Shown: positions 1-7,526, counted from the first letter of the stretch. The stretch is DNA of 30,902 nucleotides from CAZXCQ01 sp964639275 (GCA_964639275.1 CAZXCQ010000037.1:1-30902); one strand, 5' to 3'. Numbers and translations are program-made. Notes: a model not told the origin generated them from the letters alone.

Positions 1-109
1 TTCCTTCTCAACTACCAAGCATGCTTCAGACAGGTATCCCCGTGAACGGTTACGATAAAATAGATATAAAGCTCCTGATGGAAGGGAGAAAAAAGCAATG
101 GGGGAAGCC

Positions 110-139
110 TTGACATGTGACGGCACAACAATCTATAAG
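110..139 (+). promoter_or_regulatory. sigma70-type promoter of the cysteine-repeat peptide gene
   Basis: A perfect -35 box TTGACA (110-115) is separated by 18 bases from TATAAG (134-139), one base from the TATAAT consensus. Transcription would begin near 146, only about 14 bases before the ATG at 160, leaving just enough leader for the AGAGGGA ribosome site at 150-156. Inference from consensus match only. Confidence 0.6.
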
Positions 140-159
140 TATTTTTATCAGAGGGAAAA

Positions 160-537
160 ATGACTGAATCCAACGAGGGAAAACAAAAGACCCCCTACGA
201 ACCCCCCATGCTTTTTGATCTTGGGGGAGGGATTGCCTACGCCGGGAGACACCAGCGATGCAAGAATGGTGGCACCCCGGCCGGTCTTGTCTGCAAGGCC
301 GGCGGAAGCCCAGCTGCCGCTGACTGCAAACCAGGATCTGTCGCCAGGGGTGAATGCAAACCTGGAAGTCGGGCCGGAGACGAATGTAAGGCCGGATCCG
401 CGGCCTCAGGAGGGGAATGCAAGGCAGGAAGCATGGCCACCGGGGAATGCAAGAGTGGCAGCTCGGCCCTAGGGGGAGAATGCAAGACAGGAAGCACGGC
501 GGGTGACAGATGTAAGGCCGGCAGTAGACCGGCGTGA
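160..537 (+). CDS. Nine-cysteine repeat peptide, candidate RiPP precursor
   Basis: A 125-residue protein with no family I can name. The N-terminal ~30 residues read like a RiPP leader: Y13-x-x-P16-x-L18 matches the YxxPxL motif that PqqD-like RRE domains bind in lasso-type leaders, and it is followed by a Gly-rich stretch (DLGGG, 20-24). From residue 34 the protein is nine tandem units of about CK-x-G-[S/G]-x-A-x-x-G-E, with Cys at 34, 45, 56, 66, 76, 87, 97, 108 and 118. Spacing alternates between 10 and 11 and every Cys is followed by Lys. DNA of the units differs at synonymous sites while the CK and G positions stay fixed, which suggests selection on the protein. AGAGGGA lies just before the ATG. 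No maturase is visible in the window; it may lie upstream of base 1. Alternatives are a metal-binding or surface repeat protein. That it is a real gene is likely; the RiPP role is inference. Confidence 0.75.
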   Translation: MTESNEGKQKTPYEPPMLFDLGGGIAYAGRHQRCKNGGTPAGLVCKAGGSPAAADCKPGSVARGECKPGSRAGDECKAGSAASGGECKAGSMATGECKSGSSALGGECKTGSTAGDRCKAGSRPA

Positions 538-613
538 TAACAGCCCGTTACCATCCCTCTCGCATCAATTCATACTCCTTGCAATTATCGCGGATAATTG
601 CTAAAAGACAAGT

Positions 614-1246
614 ATGAAGGGTTCAATAAAGATGGGTATTGTATCGACTCTGATTTTGATCCTGGCAGGCCTTATACCGGCGGGGCCAAGCTCTGCCGGT
701 ACCGGGAGGGCCTTGAGTTCAGGCCAATTTATAAACCTGGACCTGGAAGTTGGGTTCCCACTGAGACTAAGGGATACCCTGAGGCGTAGTCCGGGCCTAG
801 ATGATCACATGTATGTGTACCCTTTTTCCAATTGGGCAGCCATGCATGGGGCACTGGGCCGGAATCTCCCATCCGCATCGTCTTGCTTCTTAAATCCACC
901 GTGGCTCCAGGAACAAACAAGTCCGGTGGATGAACCTGACCGCAAGAGTGAAGCCTCCCCACTCCAGGGAATACGTCCCCAAAGAGACAGGATCGATTTT
1001 GGCAGGATAGCGCCCCACGTGGGGATTGACTGGCGGCACCAGGTTGGAAAAGCCAGGCGTTGGATAGTATCCTTTGACCTGGGGGTTGCCTATCGCGGGA
1101 CTCCCCAAGTTGGGGTTTCACCGGGGGATGCGCTGTCATCCAAACAGAGATCCTGGGCAGATCTCGAAAATCCAAAGCACACCTTCGCAGATCAGATGAG
1201 AGACCCTAAACCGCTGGTAGCCTTTGGATTGACTTACAAATTCTGA
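614..1246 (+). CDS. Putative small outer-membrane beta-barrel protein
   Basis: A 210-residue protein beginning with a typical Sec signal peptide: a Lys-containing n-region, a hydrophobic core at about residues 8-22 and an Ala/Ser-rich cleavage zone near residue 28. The C-terminal part has the amphipathic strand pattern of outer-membrane barrels (WIVSFDLGVAYRGTPQVGV, then a stretch ending LVAFGLTYKF) and ends in Phe, the usual barrel-assembly signal. This resembles small OMPs in which a 'DLGVxYxGxPxV' strand precedes a final YxF strand. The middle (residues 45-130) is unlike a barrel and may be degenerate or a long loop. The start at 614 is chosen for the charged n-region; an in-frame ATG at 632 is possible. 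It follows the cysteine-repeat gene by 76 bases on the same strand and could share its promoter. Confidence 0.5.
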   Translation: MKGSIKMGIVSTLILILAGLIPAGPSSAGTGRALSSGQFINLDLEVGFPLRLRDTLRRSPGLDDHMYVYPFSNWAAMHGALGRNLPSASSCFLNPPWLQEQTSPVDEPDRKSEASPLQGIRPQRDRIDFGRIAPHVGIDWRHQVGKARRWIVSFDLGVAYRGTPQVGVSPGDALSSKQRSWADLENPKHTFADQMRDPKPLVAFGLTYKF

Positions 1247-1462
1247 GGGATTTTGAACGGTTTCAGGTGTATCCCCCTGTTCCGCCTCAGCCATGATTCC
1301 TCCACCAACCAGAATACCATATATCAATTGGCCGAGGTCCTCAGTAACACTTGAGCCATCTGAAACCAGTAAAATGAAGATTTCTCCGGTTTCAAAGGGC
1401 TGAAGCCCTGCGCCCCTGAAAAAAGATTTACAGAAACCTATCCTGAACAGGGAGGGCACACC

Positions 1463-2268
1463 GTGAAAAGCCGGAACAGTGAACAGGTCCGGGGGGTGGT
1501 GTTACCCGCAAACGGCCCTGGATCCTGCTGCTGGGGCTGTTGTTCGCGGGGCTCGTTGGCCTCTTTCTTATCCTGGTGAAACGGCAGAAACAACCCCCCC
1601 AGCCAGCCCCTCCCTCACCAAAAGCCGAGATAATTCGCCAGAAGGTCGTGGTTCCTGCCGTCGATTCGCAAGTTGCAAGACCCGACAGAACATGTAAGGT
1701 TGAGCCGGTTGCCACCCCACCTCCCTCACTGGGGCGGCCAGCTCCGGCTAAACCCGAGCGCTTCTGCGAAGTAAAGCGAGGGGAATGCCTGTGGGAAATA
1801 GCCGCACGACCAGAGATCTATAACAACCCGGAAATGTGGGCAGTCCTCTATCGCGCCAACCCGGGAGTCATAGACTATTTCTATCAGAAAGGTGGCGCAC
1901 CCTTTGTGATCATCGACCCCGGCGTGCGGCTGAAAATTCCGGAGCGGCAGGAACTTCAGAGGCGCGAGGGGGCTGTTGCCAAAGGGCTCTGCGTCTTGCA
2001 ACTGTCCGCCAACCGGAATATCCGTTTCGCCTTGACCTTCGCCGCCAGGCTCAAGGGGTTGGGGAGTGTGGTCTATGTGAGGGAGGTCCCCTCAAGGGGG
2101 CAACCGTGGTATCTGGTGCGGATGGGGTTTTTCGACACCAAAGAAAAAGCCAGGACACGAGCGAGCGAAGTGGCAAGGCGAACCGGTCATTCTGAATATG
2201 CCATCTGTCCCGCCTCAAAGGGTGAAATCAAGGCCCACCTTCCCTTTACAGCATCCGCCGGCGCATAG
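1463..2268 (+). CDS. LysM and SPOR domain envelope protein (start frameshifted)
   Basis: The clean reading frame runs 1540-2268 from a TTG (242 aa) and opens inside a membrane segment. It contains a Pro-rich linker (about 18-70), a LysM-like domain (about 75-134, with GECLWEIAAR and WAVLYRANPGVI) and a SPOR-like domain (about 150-225, with LQLSANRN and WYLVRMGFF). LysM and SPOR both bind peptidoglycan, so an inner-membrane-anchored periplasmic role is expected. A strong site GGAGGG followed by GTG at 1463 opens another frame (V-K-S-R-N-S-E-Q-V-R) that reaches a G6 run at 1491-1496. Adding one G there fuses it to the downstream frame and gives a normal type II anchor with an RKRPWILLLGLLFAG stretch. 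I therefore place the true 5' end at 1463 and treat the G-run as a probable missing base or a slippery site. Confidence 0.65.
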
Positions 2269-2281
2269 AAAATCCAAAGGT

Positions 2282-2332
2282 AACATCTCAAAAAACAGGG
2301 GGAAAGCAATGGCACGGGGCTTTTGAGAGGTT
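2282..2332. repeat. Imperfect inverted repeat between genes
   Basis: AACATCTCAAAA (2282-2293) pairs with TTTTGAGAGGTT (2321-2332) at 11 of 12 positions around a 27-base loop. It lies 13 bases after the LysM/SPOR stop codon. It has no T-run on the plus strand, so it is not a standard terminator. Function unknown. Confidence 0.35.
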
Positions 2333-2494
2333 ATGACCGGGCCTTATAATCGATTGTGGGATTTTTTTCTTTCCCTTGGCACCTTTGTCGGGTATTGTGC
2401 CTTGGATTCCAAATGAGGTTACCTTTTTGGGGGCAGGGGATGAGACCGGTTATTGCGGTCAAAGGAAATCAAACGGAGAGGCAGGGAGTGAAAA

Positions 2495-3319
2495 ATGAGT
2501 CCCATAAATGTTGATCAGGAAAAATGCAATCAGGACGGTATCTGTGTTGACGAGTGCCCCGCACTCATTATCCGGATGGACCCAAAGGAGAACTATCCAA
2601 GACCTACGCCAGATTTTGAGGATGTCTGCCTGAAATGCGGTCATTGCGTAACGGTCTGCCCCACCGGGGCCTTGAGTCTGGATTGGCTCAGCCCCGAAGA
2701 CTGCAGGCCCATCAATCCGAGATTGGCCGTGACACCGGAACAGGCTGAACAGTTTTTGTGCGGACGACGCTCCATCCGTGCCTTCAAGGACAAGACGGTG
2801 CCACAGACCACACTGGAAACGCTCCTGGAAGTTGCCTGTTCCGCCCCGTCGGCCAAGAACCAGCAACCCTGGTACTGGGTGGTGGTGCAGGACCCTGCGG
2901 AGGTTCGACGGTTGGCCGGTATGGTTATCGACTGGATGCGGACGGTCATCCGGATCGATCCGAAAGAAGCCGAAGCAAGGGGATTAGTACGGGTTGTGGG
3001 TGCCTGGGATCAAGGCTGTGAGCGCATCTGCCGGGGCGCCCCCCATGTTATCGTTGCCCATGCCGACAAGGACTGGGGTTTTGGGGCTGAGGATTGCGCA
3101 TTGGCCCTCGGTCTCCTTGACTTGTATGCGACAAGCATAGGCCTGGGGGCCTGTTGGGGTGGCTATTTCTACAAGGCGATAAATGCCCACCCTCCCCTGT
3201 TTGAGGCCCTGGGTCTCCCCTCCGGTCACCTTGCCTTTGGGGCGATCATGGTCGGTTATCCCAAGTACAGATACCAACGGATCCCCATCCGCAACCGGCC
3301 TCGCGTGAGTTGGAGATAA
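2495..3319 (+). CDS. Ferredoxin-nitroreductase fusion protein
   Basis: A 274-residue protein with an N-terminal two-cluster ferredoxin domain followed by a nitroreductase fold. Cys 11, 17 and 21 plus Cys 45, 48, 51 and 55 (CLKCGHCVTVCP) form the ligand set for two [4Fe-4S] clusters. Residues from about 88 (CGRRSIRAFKD) start the FMN-binding nitroreductase domain, with SAPSAKNQQPW near 116-126 and a Gly-rich LGACWGGYF near 220. Family knowledge: such fusions are common in strict anaerobes and transfer electrons from ferredoxin to an FMN reductase; the substrate cannot be predicted. The ATG at 2495 is preceded by GGGAG at a good distance. It stands alone on the plus strand, with 226 bases upstream. 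Length is normal for the fusion family. Confidence 0.9.
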   Translation: MSPINVDQEKCNQDGICVDECPALIIRMDPKENYPRPTPDFEDVCLKCGHCVTVCPTGALSLDWLSPEDCRPINPRLAVTPEQAEQFLCGRRSIRAFKDKTVPQTTLETLLEVACSAPSAKNQQPWYWVVVQDPAEVRRLAGMVIDWMRTVIRIDPKEAEARGLVRVVGAWDQGCERICRGAPHVIVAHADKDWGFGAEDCALALGLLDLYATSIGLGACWGGYFYKAINAHPPLFEALGLPSGHLAFGAIMVGYPKYRYQRIPIRNRPRVSWR

Positions 3320-3367
3320 TTCATACGCCGCTCTTTTTTGTTGGCCGGCGGCCGACATCGGAGTGAA

Positions 3368-3886
3368 TTAGAAATGCAAATTGAAGTCACCCGAGCAATT
3401 CGGGCCGTCAAGCATCAGACATCGCGTCATCTTTGGATTGACGTCATATCCTATCTTCAGGCTCTCAATCCAGCACCCAACCCTGTAGATCACACCGCAT
3501 TCATATTCTTCGATCACCCCGATGTTTTGCATCCCTTTATAGGCAAAGCACTCTTTTGGCTCAAACTCCCAATGCAGGACGTTTTCTCTCGGGAAGCTCA
3601 TATGGACATTCATAAAATCCGGTACGCATAGTTCAGATGCCCCGGAAAAAAATTTCTTGAATGCTTCAAATGTCTGGACTGGTCCTTCTTCTATGCCCAG
3701 AAATTTTCTCATCCTCATGGTCTCTATGGGGGCCAATGACCGTATCGCTGCCTTGTTTATCTTATTCGCCTTGTCTATGCCACATTCCTGGAGACAGCAA
3801 AGAAACCACATGGCGTCATGCGTCATCCAGCATTTATTCAAAAGCTCAATCAATTCTTTCTTTTCACTCGGTTCCATTCTCTCCAT
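3368..3886 (-). CDS. DUF6125 family protein
   Basis: A 172-residue soluble, Cys-rich protein. It has the features I associate with DUF6125: an N-terminal helix (EKKELIELLNKCWMTHDAMWF), then LQECGIDKANKINKAAIRSLA, a middle VPDFM element, and a Cys-containing C-terminal half (CFAYKGM, GVIEEYECGV, CLMLDGPNC). Biochemical role is not established for this family; it is common in anaerobic deltaproteobacteria and clostridia. The reading frame stays open upstream to 4135, but that extension lacks family-like sequence and the plus strand there looks more coding-like. I choose the ATG at 3886, with AGGA four bases upstream; 3877 (after GGAGAGA) is an alternative. The 72-aa gene at 4119-4337 lies upstream on the same strand, 232 bases away. 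Confidence 0.75.
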   Translation of the reverse strand: MERMEPSEKKELIELLNKCWMTHDAMWFLCCLQECGIDKANKINKAAIRSLAPIETMRMRKFLGIEEGPVQTFEAFKKFFSGASELCVPDFMNVHMSFPRENVLHWEFEPKECFAYKGMQNIGVIEEYECGVIYRVGCWIESLKIGYDVNPKMTRCLMLDGPNCSGDFNLHF

Positions 3887-3892
3887 AAGGTC

Positions 3893-4084
3893 CTGGCAGA
3901 AGCGAAAAACCTGATTGAAGGCCAGAGATGTTCTTCCATCGTGGTGAGCAACCACTACTACACCAACCACATTAAGCTGGAAGGCCCCCTCCTGCAGGAC
4001 AGGGAAAGGCCCCTGGGCGAGATCGATCAGGCATTGATGCTGGATGGGTGGAAATCCAGGCCCCATTTCGTAGGGACCCAGTAG
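3893..4084 (+). pseudogene. Possible C-terminal remnant of an unknown plus-strand gene
   Basis: The plus-strand frame ending at the TAG at 4082-4084 codes for about 63 residues (ending GWKSRPHFVGTQ). Most third positions are G or C, which looks like real coding sequence. It has no convincing start, because upstream it runs into the antisense of the DUF6125 gene, whose start is at 3886. I read it as the 3' end of a gene truncated by rearrangement. I do not recognise the family. It might also be chance openness opposite a non-coding stretch. Confidence 0.3.
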
Positions 4085-4118
4085 ACCCCCTTGGCATATC
4101 ACACCGGGCAGGTGCGCG

Positions 4119-4337
4119 TCAAAATTCAGGGACAACCATTTCTTCCAACACCTTGTCGACCTGCTCCGGGGTCATGCTTCCCCTGCCGACCAGTATTTCA
4201 CCGATACGCCTGCGCTTCTGCCCGGCCATTTCCTCCTTTAATTGAATCTTCATGGCCTCAATAAGCTGCGCTTGGGTAATAAACCCCATCTCTACGGCCA
4301 GAAATCCAAAACGTTTTCTGGCTTGTTCCGTTATCAT
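4119..4337 (-). CDS. Small helical protein, GspE N-terminal-domain-like
   Basis: A 72-residue all-helical protein. The pattern RFGFLAVEMGFITQAQLIEAM, then RRRIGEILVGRGSMTPEQVDKVLEEM, is a pair of 'LG-LL-v-xG-lt-xxQl-xAL' repeats like those of the N-terminal domain of GspE/PilB-type ATPases (MshEN). Here it stands alone without an ATPase. Such free-standing copies could be adaptors or c-di-GMP-type binding modules, but this is inference and function is unknown. The ATG at 4337 follows GGGGGAT at a good distance. The frame is open further upstream to 4469, but that extension is basic, Cys-rich and not family-like. It lies upstream of the DUF6125 gene on the same strand. Confidence 0.6.
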   Translation of the reverse strand: MITEQARKRFGFLAVEMGFITQAQLIEAMKIQLKEEMAGQKRRRIGEILVGRGSMTPEQVDKVLEEMVVPEF

Positions 4338-4518
4338 GACATCCCCCAAAGACTGGATAATCGACGGCCTTTTTGCGCATGGCTCACGCTCAGGGACGAT
4401 TCCATGTCCCCTGACTATACCGCAACGGGCATGGCGAATGCCACAATTTTCTCCTGAAATCCGTATCACGTCCTCTTGCGCAGGGGAGTCCCGAGGAGGG
4501 GGAAGGAAAAGGTTTTAT

Positions 4519-4573
4519 GCGGCAGTTGACCGGCGCAGCTTAAAGGACTATAGAAGACGGGGTCATGAGCCCT
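4519..4573. repeat. Left copy of 55-bp direct repeat at gap edge
   Basis: These 55 bases are identical to 4674-4728, and the two copies abut the two sides of the N block exactly. The most likely reading is one sequence present at both contig ends (an assembler overlap of k=55), not a biological duplication. Confidence 0.9.
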
Positions 4574-4673
4574 NNNNNNNNNNNNNNNNNNNNNNNNNNN
4601 NNNNNNNNNNNNNNNNNNNNNNNNNNNNNNNNNNNNNNNNNNNNNNNNNNNNNNNNNNNNNNNNNNNNNNNNN
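4574..4673. other. Assembly gap (100 N)
   Basis: Exactly 100 N, the conventional length for a gap of unknown size. Because both edges carry the same 55-bp sequence, the true gap is probably negative: the contigs overlap by 55 bases and no sequence is missing. Any feature crossing it is an artefact. Confidence 0.95.
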
Positions 4674-4728
4674 GCGGCAGTTGACCGGCGCAGCTTAAAG
4701 GACTATAGAAGACGGGGTCATGAGCCCT
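4674..4728. repeat. Right copy of 55-bp direct repeat at gap edge
   Basis: Identical to 4519-4573. It contains a good promoter (4681-4709), so collapsing the overlap leaves one promoter rather than two. Confidence 0.9.
4681..4709 (+). promoter_or_regulatory. sigma70-type promoter for the acyl-CoA synthetase gene
   Basis: TTGACC (4681-4686) and TATAGA (4704-4709) are separated by exactly 17 bases, each one base from consensus. The same pair occurs in the left repeat copy (4526-4531 and 4549-4554). Transcription from about 4716 would give a leader of roughly 200 bases before the ATG at 4918. Sequence match only. Confidence 0.5.
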
Positions 4729-4771
4729 CCTGGGGGGGTAGCCTCTATTATAAGGTAATCGCTCGATAAGT

Positions 4772-4826
4772 CGCGGGGCTGACTCCTGGATTCCCATGCC
4801 CAGGCTTCGCAGGGACAAACCCCGCG
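4772..4826 (+). promoter_or_regulatory. Structured leader hairpin upstream of acyl-CoA synthetase gene
   Basis: CGCGGGG (4772-4778) pairs perfectly with CCCCGCG (4820-4826), and inside it CCTGG (4785-4789) pairs with CCAGG (4800-4804). It lies in the predicted untranslated leader between the promoter and the gene. There is no T-run after it, so it is not an obvious terminator. It does not match a riboswitch class I can name. Confidence 0.3.
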
Positions 4827-4917
4827 GGAGTTCTTCTCTATCAAGGATCACAATCTGTCCTGGATGGAACAAGAATCAACGGATCATCAAATCAAGACAC
4901 AACAGGGAAGAGGGGAT

Positions 4918-6321
4918 ATGGAAAGCAACAGAGGGCACTTCCTCAAAAAGTTCTTTGAGCCCGATAGCGTTGCCATCGTCGGGGCATCAAACAATCCTTT
5001 GCGAATCAATTACCACCTGGTGGCCAATCTGGTCAATCTCGGGTTTAAGGGCAGGATCTATCCCGTGCACCCCGGTGAAAAAGAGATCGTGGGGTTGAAG
5101 ACCTATCCCACCGTAAAGCATATCGATGAAACGGTAGACCTGGCCGTCATAGGGGTATCACATTCCCTGGCCCCACAAATACTCAGGGATTGTGCCAAAA
5201 AGGGCATTAAGAGAGTCACCATTATTGCCGGAGGGTTTTCCGAAACCGGTGGGGAAGGAAAAAGAGTGCAGGAGGAGATGGCACAACTCGTCAAGGATAA
5301 CGGTATGAGGGCCATTGGCCCAAACGCCTTGAGCCCGCTTAACGTGCCCATCAACTTTTATGTCAGCTTCCACGGGCTCAAGCCAATCAAGCCGGGTGGC
5401 CTCTCGCTGATCTTCCAGTCGGGTCTTTACGAGCCCAGGCTGCAATGGCTCACCTCTGATTTCAATCTTCATCTCAATAAGCTGATCGATCTCGGCAATA
5501 AGATGGACATCAACGAGGTGGAAGCACTGACCTATCTGGTTCAAGACCCGCTGACACGGGTTATCGGTATCCATCTGGAGAGCATCGAGGGGGACAGCAG
5601 AGGGTTTCTGGGAGCCATCAAAGAGGCATCAGACCGGAGGAAACGCGTGGTCGTGCTAAAATCCGGACGAACCCAGGCCGGGGCAAGGGCCGCCGCCTCT
5701 CACACCGGGGCAATCATCCAGGGGAGCGACCTTGTATTCGATGCTGCCATGAGGCAATGCGGGGCGCTTAGGGCATATACCCTTGAAGAATTCTTCGATC
5801 TGACCCGTGCCCTGGAGCGTTTCGGGCCTCTGTCGTTGAAAGGAAACCGGATATTTTTTGCCACACTCCCCGGAGGTGAAGGGGTTATTGTAACGGATCT
5901 CTGCGAGCAGGAAGGTCTTAGATTAGCCAACCTGGAAGACCGGACCATGGAAAGGCTGAAATCCATTCTCCCCCCCTGGACCATCTCGTCCAACCCCTGG
6001 GACCTGGGCGTTACAATGCAGTTCAGCCATCCGAAAGAGGTCTATCGGACCCTGGTTGAATCTGTAATCCAAGATCCCGAGGTGGACGGCCTCGCGATTC
6101 AGTTGCCGCCAGGGGCAGATCGTTTCCCAAAGCGGTTTTTCAACCTGTTTCAGTTGGCCGTTGACGCCAAAAAGCCCATTGCGCTGTGGCTTGCCGGGGT
6201 ACAATCTGGAAGGCATAAAGCACTCGAATGGATAGAAGAGATGTCTGTCCCGGTCTTCTCGGCACCTGAGAAGGCTATCCATGCCTTTTCCGCCCTCCAT
6301 CGCCTGAGCCGTGCGGTTTGA
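4918..6321 (+). CDS. NDP-forming acyl-CoA synthetase, alpha-subunit type
   Basis: A 467-residue protein of the ADP-forming acetyl/acyl-CoA synthetase alpha family (AcdA-like), which interconverts acyl-CoA, ADP and phosphate with acid, CoA and ATP. The CoA-binding Rossmann domain opens at about residues 12-110 (FFEPDSVAIVGASNNPLR, then IYPVHPGEKEIVGLKTYP). Two succinyl-CoA-ligase-like domains follow, with AGGFSETGGEG near 100 and AASHTGAI near 260, where the His is the expected phospho-His. The ATP-grasp beta part is absent, so a separate beta subunit would be needed; none is in the window. The ATG at 4918 follows AGAGGGGAT; an in-frame ATG at 4864 lacks a good site. The stop is 3 bases before the ATG of the broken membrane gene, so the two were an operon. 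Substrate unknown. Confidence 0.85.
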   Translation: MESNRGHFLKKFFEPDSVAIVGASNNPLRINYHLVANLVNLGFKGRIYPVHPGEKEIVGLKTYPTVKHIDETVDLAVIGVSHSLAPQILRDCAKKGIKRVTIIAGGFSETGGEGKRVQEEMAQLVKDNGMRAIGPNALSPLNVPINFYVSFHGLKPIKPGGLSLIFQSGLYEPRLQWLTSDFNLHLNKLIDLGNKMDINEVEALTYLVQDPLTRVIGIHLESIEGDSRGFLGAIKEASDRRKRVVVLKSGRTQAGARAAASHTGAIIQGSDLVFDAAMRQCGALRAYTLEEFFDLTRALERFGPLSLKGNRIFFATLPGGEGVIVTDLCEQEGLRLANLEDRTMERLKSILPPWTISSNPWDLGVTMQFSHPKEVYRTLVESVIQDPEVDGLAIQLPPGADRFPKRFFNLFQLAVDAKKPIALWLAGVQSGRHKALEWIEEMSVPVFSAPEKAIHAFSALHRLSRAV

Positions 6322-6324
6322 GAC

Positions 6325-7011
6325 ATGAAACCCACGGAACAAAGCGGGCAGGAAAAAGGGGTTTTCTCCAGACCCATTGTTCGAGTGGTTCTCACCATCG
6401 TCATCGGGATCGGCCTGGTCATTGGCATTATCAACGTATGCAAGATCGCGGATGTGGCGCAGAAAATACACCCCATCCCCCTGGCCTTTTCCTTTGCCAC
6501 CTCTGTCCTGACCTTCCTCTTCCTGGGTCTTACCTTGAACCGTCTGCTCGAATTTGTCAACAAACGCCTATCCTTCAGGGATATCTTTGCCAACAACCTC
6601 TTCTCCACCGGGGGATATCATTGATGCTCTCTCAAAAAGGCCGGATGTTTCTACCAGTGTTCTACATCTTTTTAAACTGGCTCTGTTCCCTTATAACCCT
6701 CTATCTCGCTTTTATGACTGTCGGGTACCAGATATCGGCCGGTGTGTTTGTCGTAGGCTTTGCCATTGGAACCTTTGTACCCCTCATCTCCTTTGTACCC
6801 GGGGCTATCGGTCTCTTAGAGGGCTCCACATGGTGCCCGTCTTTTTCAGTCTCAATGTCCTCCCTGAAATCGCCGTGGTTGCCGTATTGATCTACCGGCT
6901 TGTCCTCCACACATCTTTCCTTTTGTCACAAGCGCATTCTTCTATCGGACCATTTTCGAGAAGGCCAAGGCAGCGAGCACCCGCCAGCTTCCGGATAGGG
7001 GATGTCGTTGA
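6325..7011 (+). pseudogene. Broken UPF0104/LPG-synthase-TM family membrane protein gene
   Basis: Remnant of a lysylphosphatidylglycerol-synthase-type transmembrane protein (the YbhN/AglD flippase-like family). The intact start (6325-6624) carries a cytoplasmic N-terminus, two hydrophobic segments and FVNKRLSFRDIFANNLFSTGG. The C-terminal part continues in three other frames: LNWLCSLITLYLAF and FAIGTFVPLISFVPGAIGLLEG (about 6620-6830), then VPVFFSLNVLPEIAVVAVLIYR (about 6835-6905), then FYRTIFEKAKAAS up to the TGA at 7009-7011. Compared with the family, roughly 100 central residues are missing between the first and second pieces. That means at least three frame changes and a deletion, so it is not a sequencing slip at one site. 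It follows the acyl-CoA synthetase gene by 3 bases. Confidence 0.75.
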
Positions 7012-7309
7012 CAATGTTGAACAAATGTTGTGGAGGCCATAATGGAAGGGGGCTCGGTTTTGAGTCATGAAGGACTAACAAGTCAAGATCAAATCAGAAT
7101 TGCCCGCTAATGAATTGTTTATGAAGTGGTTGCCACGACCTTTTGAAGACCTTTTTTTAGGCCGCCTCATAGATATGTTTTGATTCGTGCAACAAAGATA
7201 TTTCTTTATGAATTTGATTACGGTCGGTAAAAGCCGTATACATTTGAGCAAAAGTACTACGGGGAGCATAAAGTTGTTTGCATTTTGCTCAGTTCACTCC
7301 TGACTCACC

Positions 7310-7526
7310 GCGGGGCATGGGGATCTTTTTTCAAACCCGAGGGCTTCCTCGGCACGGTATCCAGCCGGAGTACAGAGCAGCGGCGGCCGGCGAGTCGCCC
7401 ATATGTAGGCCCGTGCAAGGAAGCCAATCCAACCGACTGGGGAGTGACCCGCCCGCCTTGCGCAGCACCAGTCTACAATTCTGAGTCGACGCGTTTTCGT
7501 GTTTGAAAAAGATCCCCCTGCCCCGC
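7310..7526. mobile_element. 217-bp element with 26-bp terminal inverted repeats
   Basis: The stretch 7310-7336 (starting GCGGGGCATGGGGATC) is matched by the reverse complement of 7501-7526 with one substitution and one extra T. Inside, GGCTTCCTCGGCAC (about 7342-7355) nearly pairs with GTGCAAGGAAGCC (about 7412-7424). No convincing reading frame is present. The form suggests a MITE-like non-autonomous element or a long structured RNA. It sits within the gene-free 7012-7594 interval, and I see no clear target duplication. The remainder of that interval is AT-rich and shows nothing recognisable. Confidence 0.55.

Noticed and set aside
237..554. Periodic repeats of about 30 bases suggesting a CRISPR array, and a minus-strand frame opposite them
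   Set aside because: The repeats vary at the DNA level while the plus-strand protein pattern is kept, have no unique spacers, and the minus-strand frame is only the antisense of the repeat gene.
729..1175. 148-aa minus-strand frame
   Set aside because: Opposite the barrel-like gene; it lacks a ribosome site and family likeness, while the plus-strand frame has a signal peptide and a barrel end.
1136..1459. 107-aa minus-strand frame over the intergenic 1247-1462
   Set aside because: Some stretches look protein-like, but it overlaps the barrel gene end and shows no recognisable domain or good start.
3887..4135. N-terminal extension of the DUF6125 gene
   Set aside because: The added 83 residues do not resemble the family, and the codon pattern favours the plus strand there.
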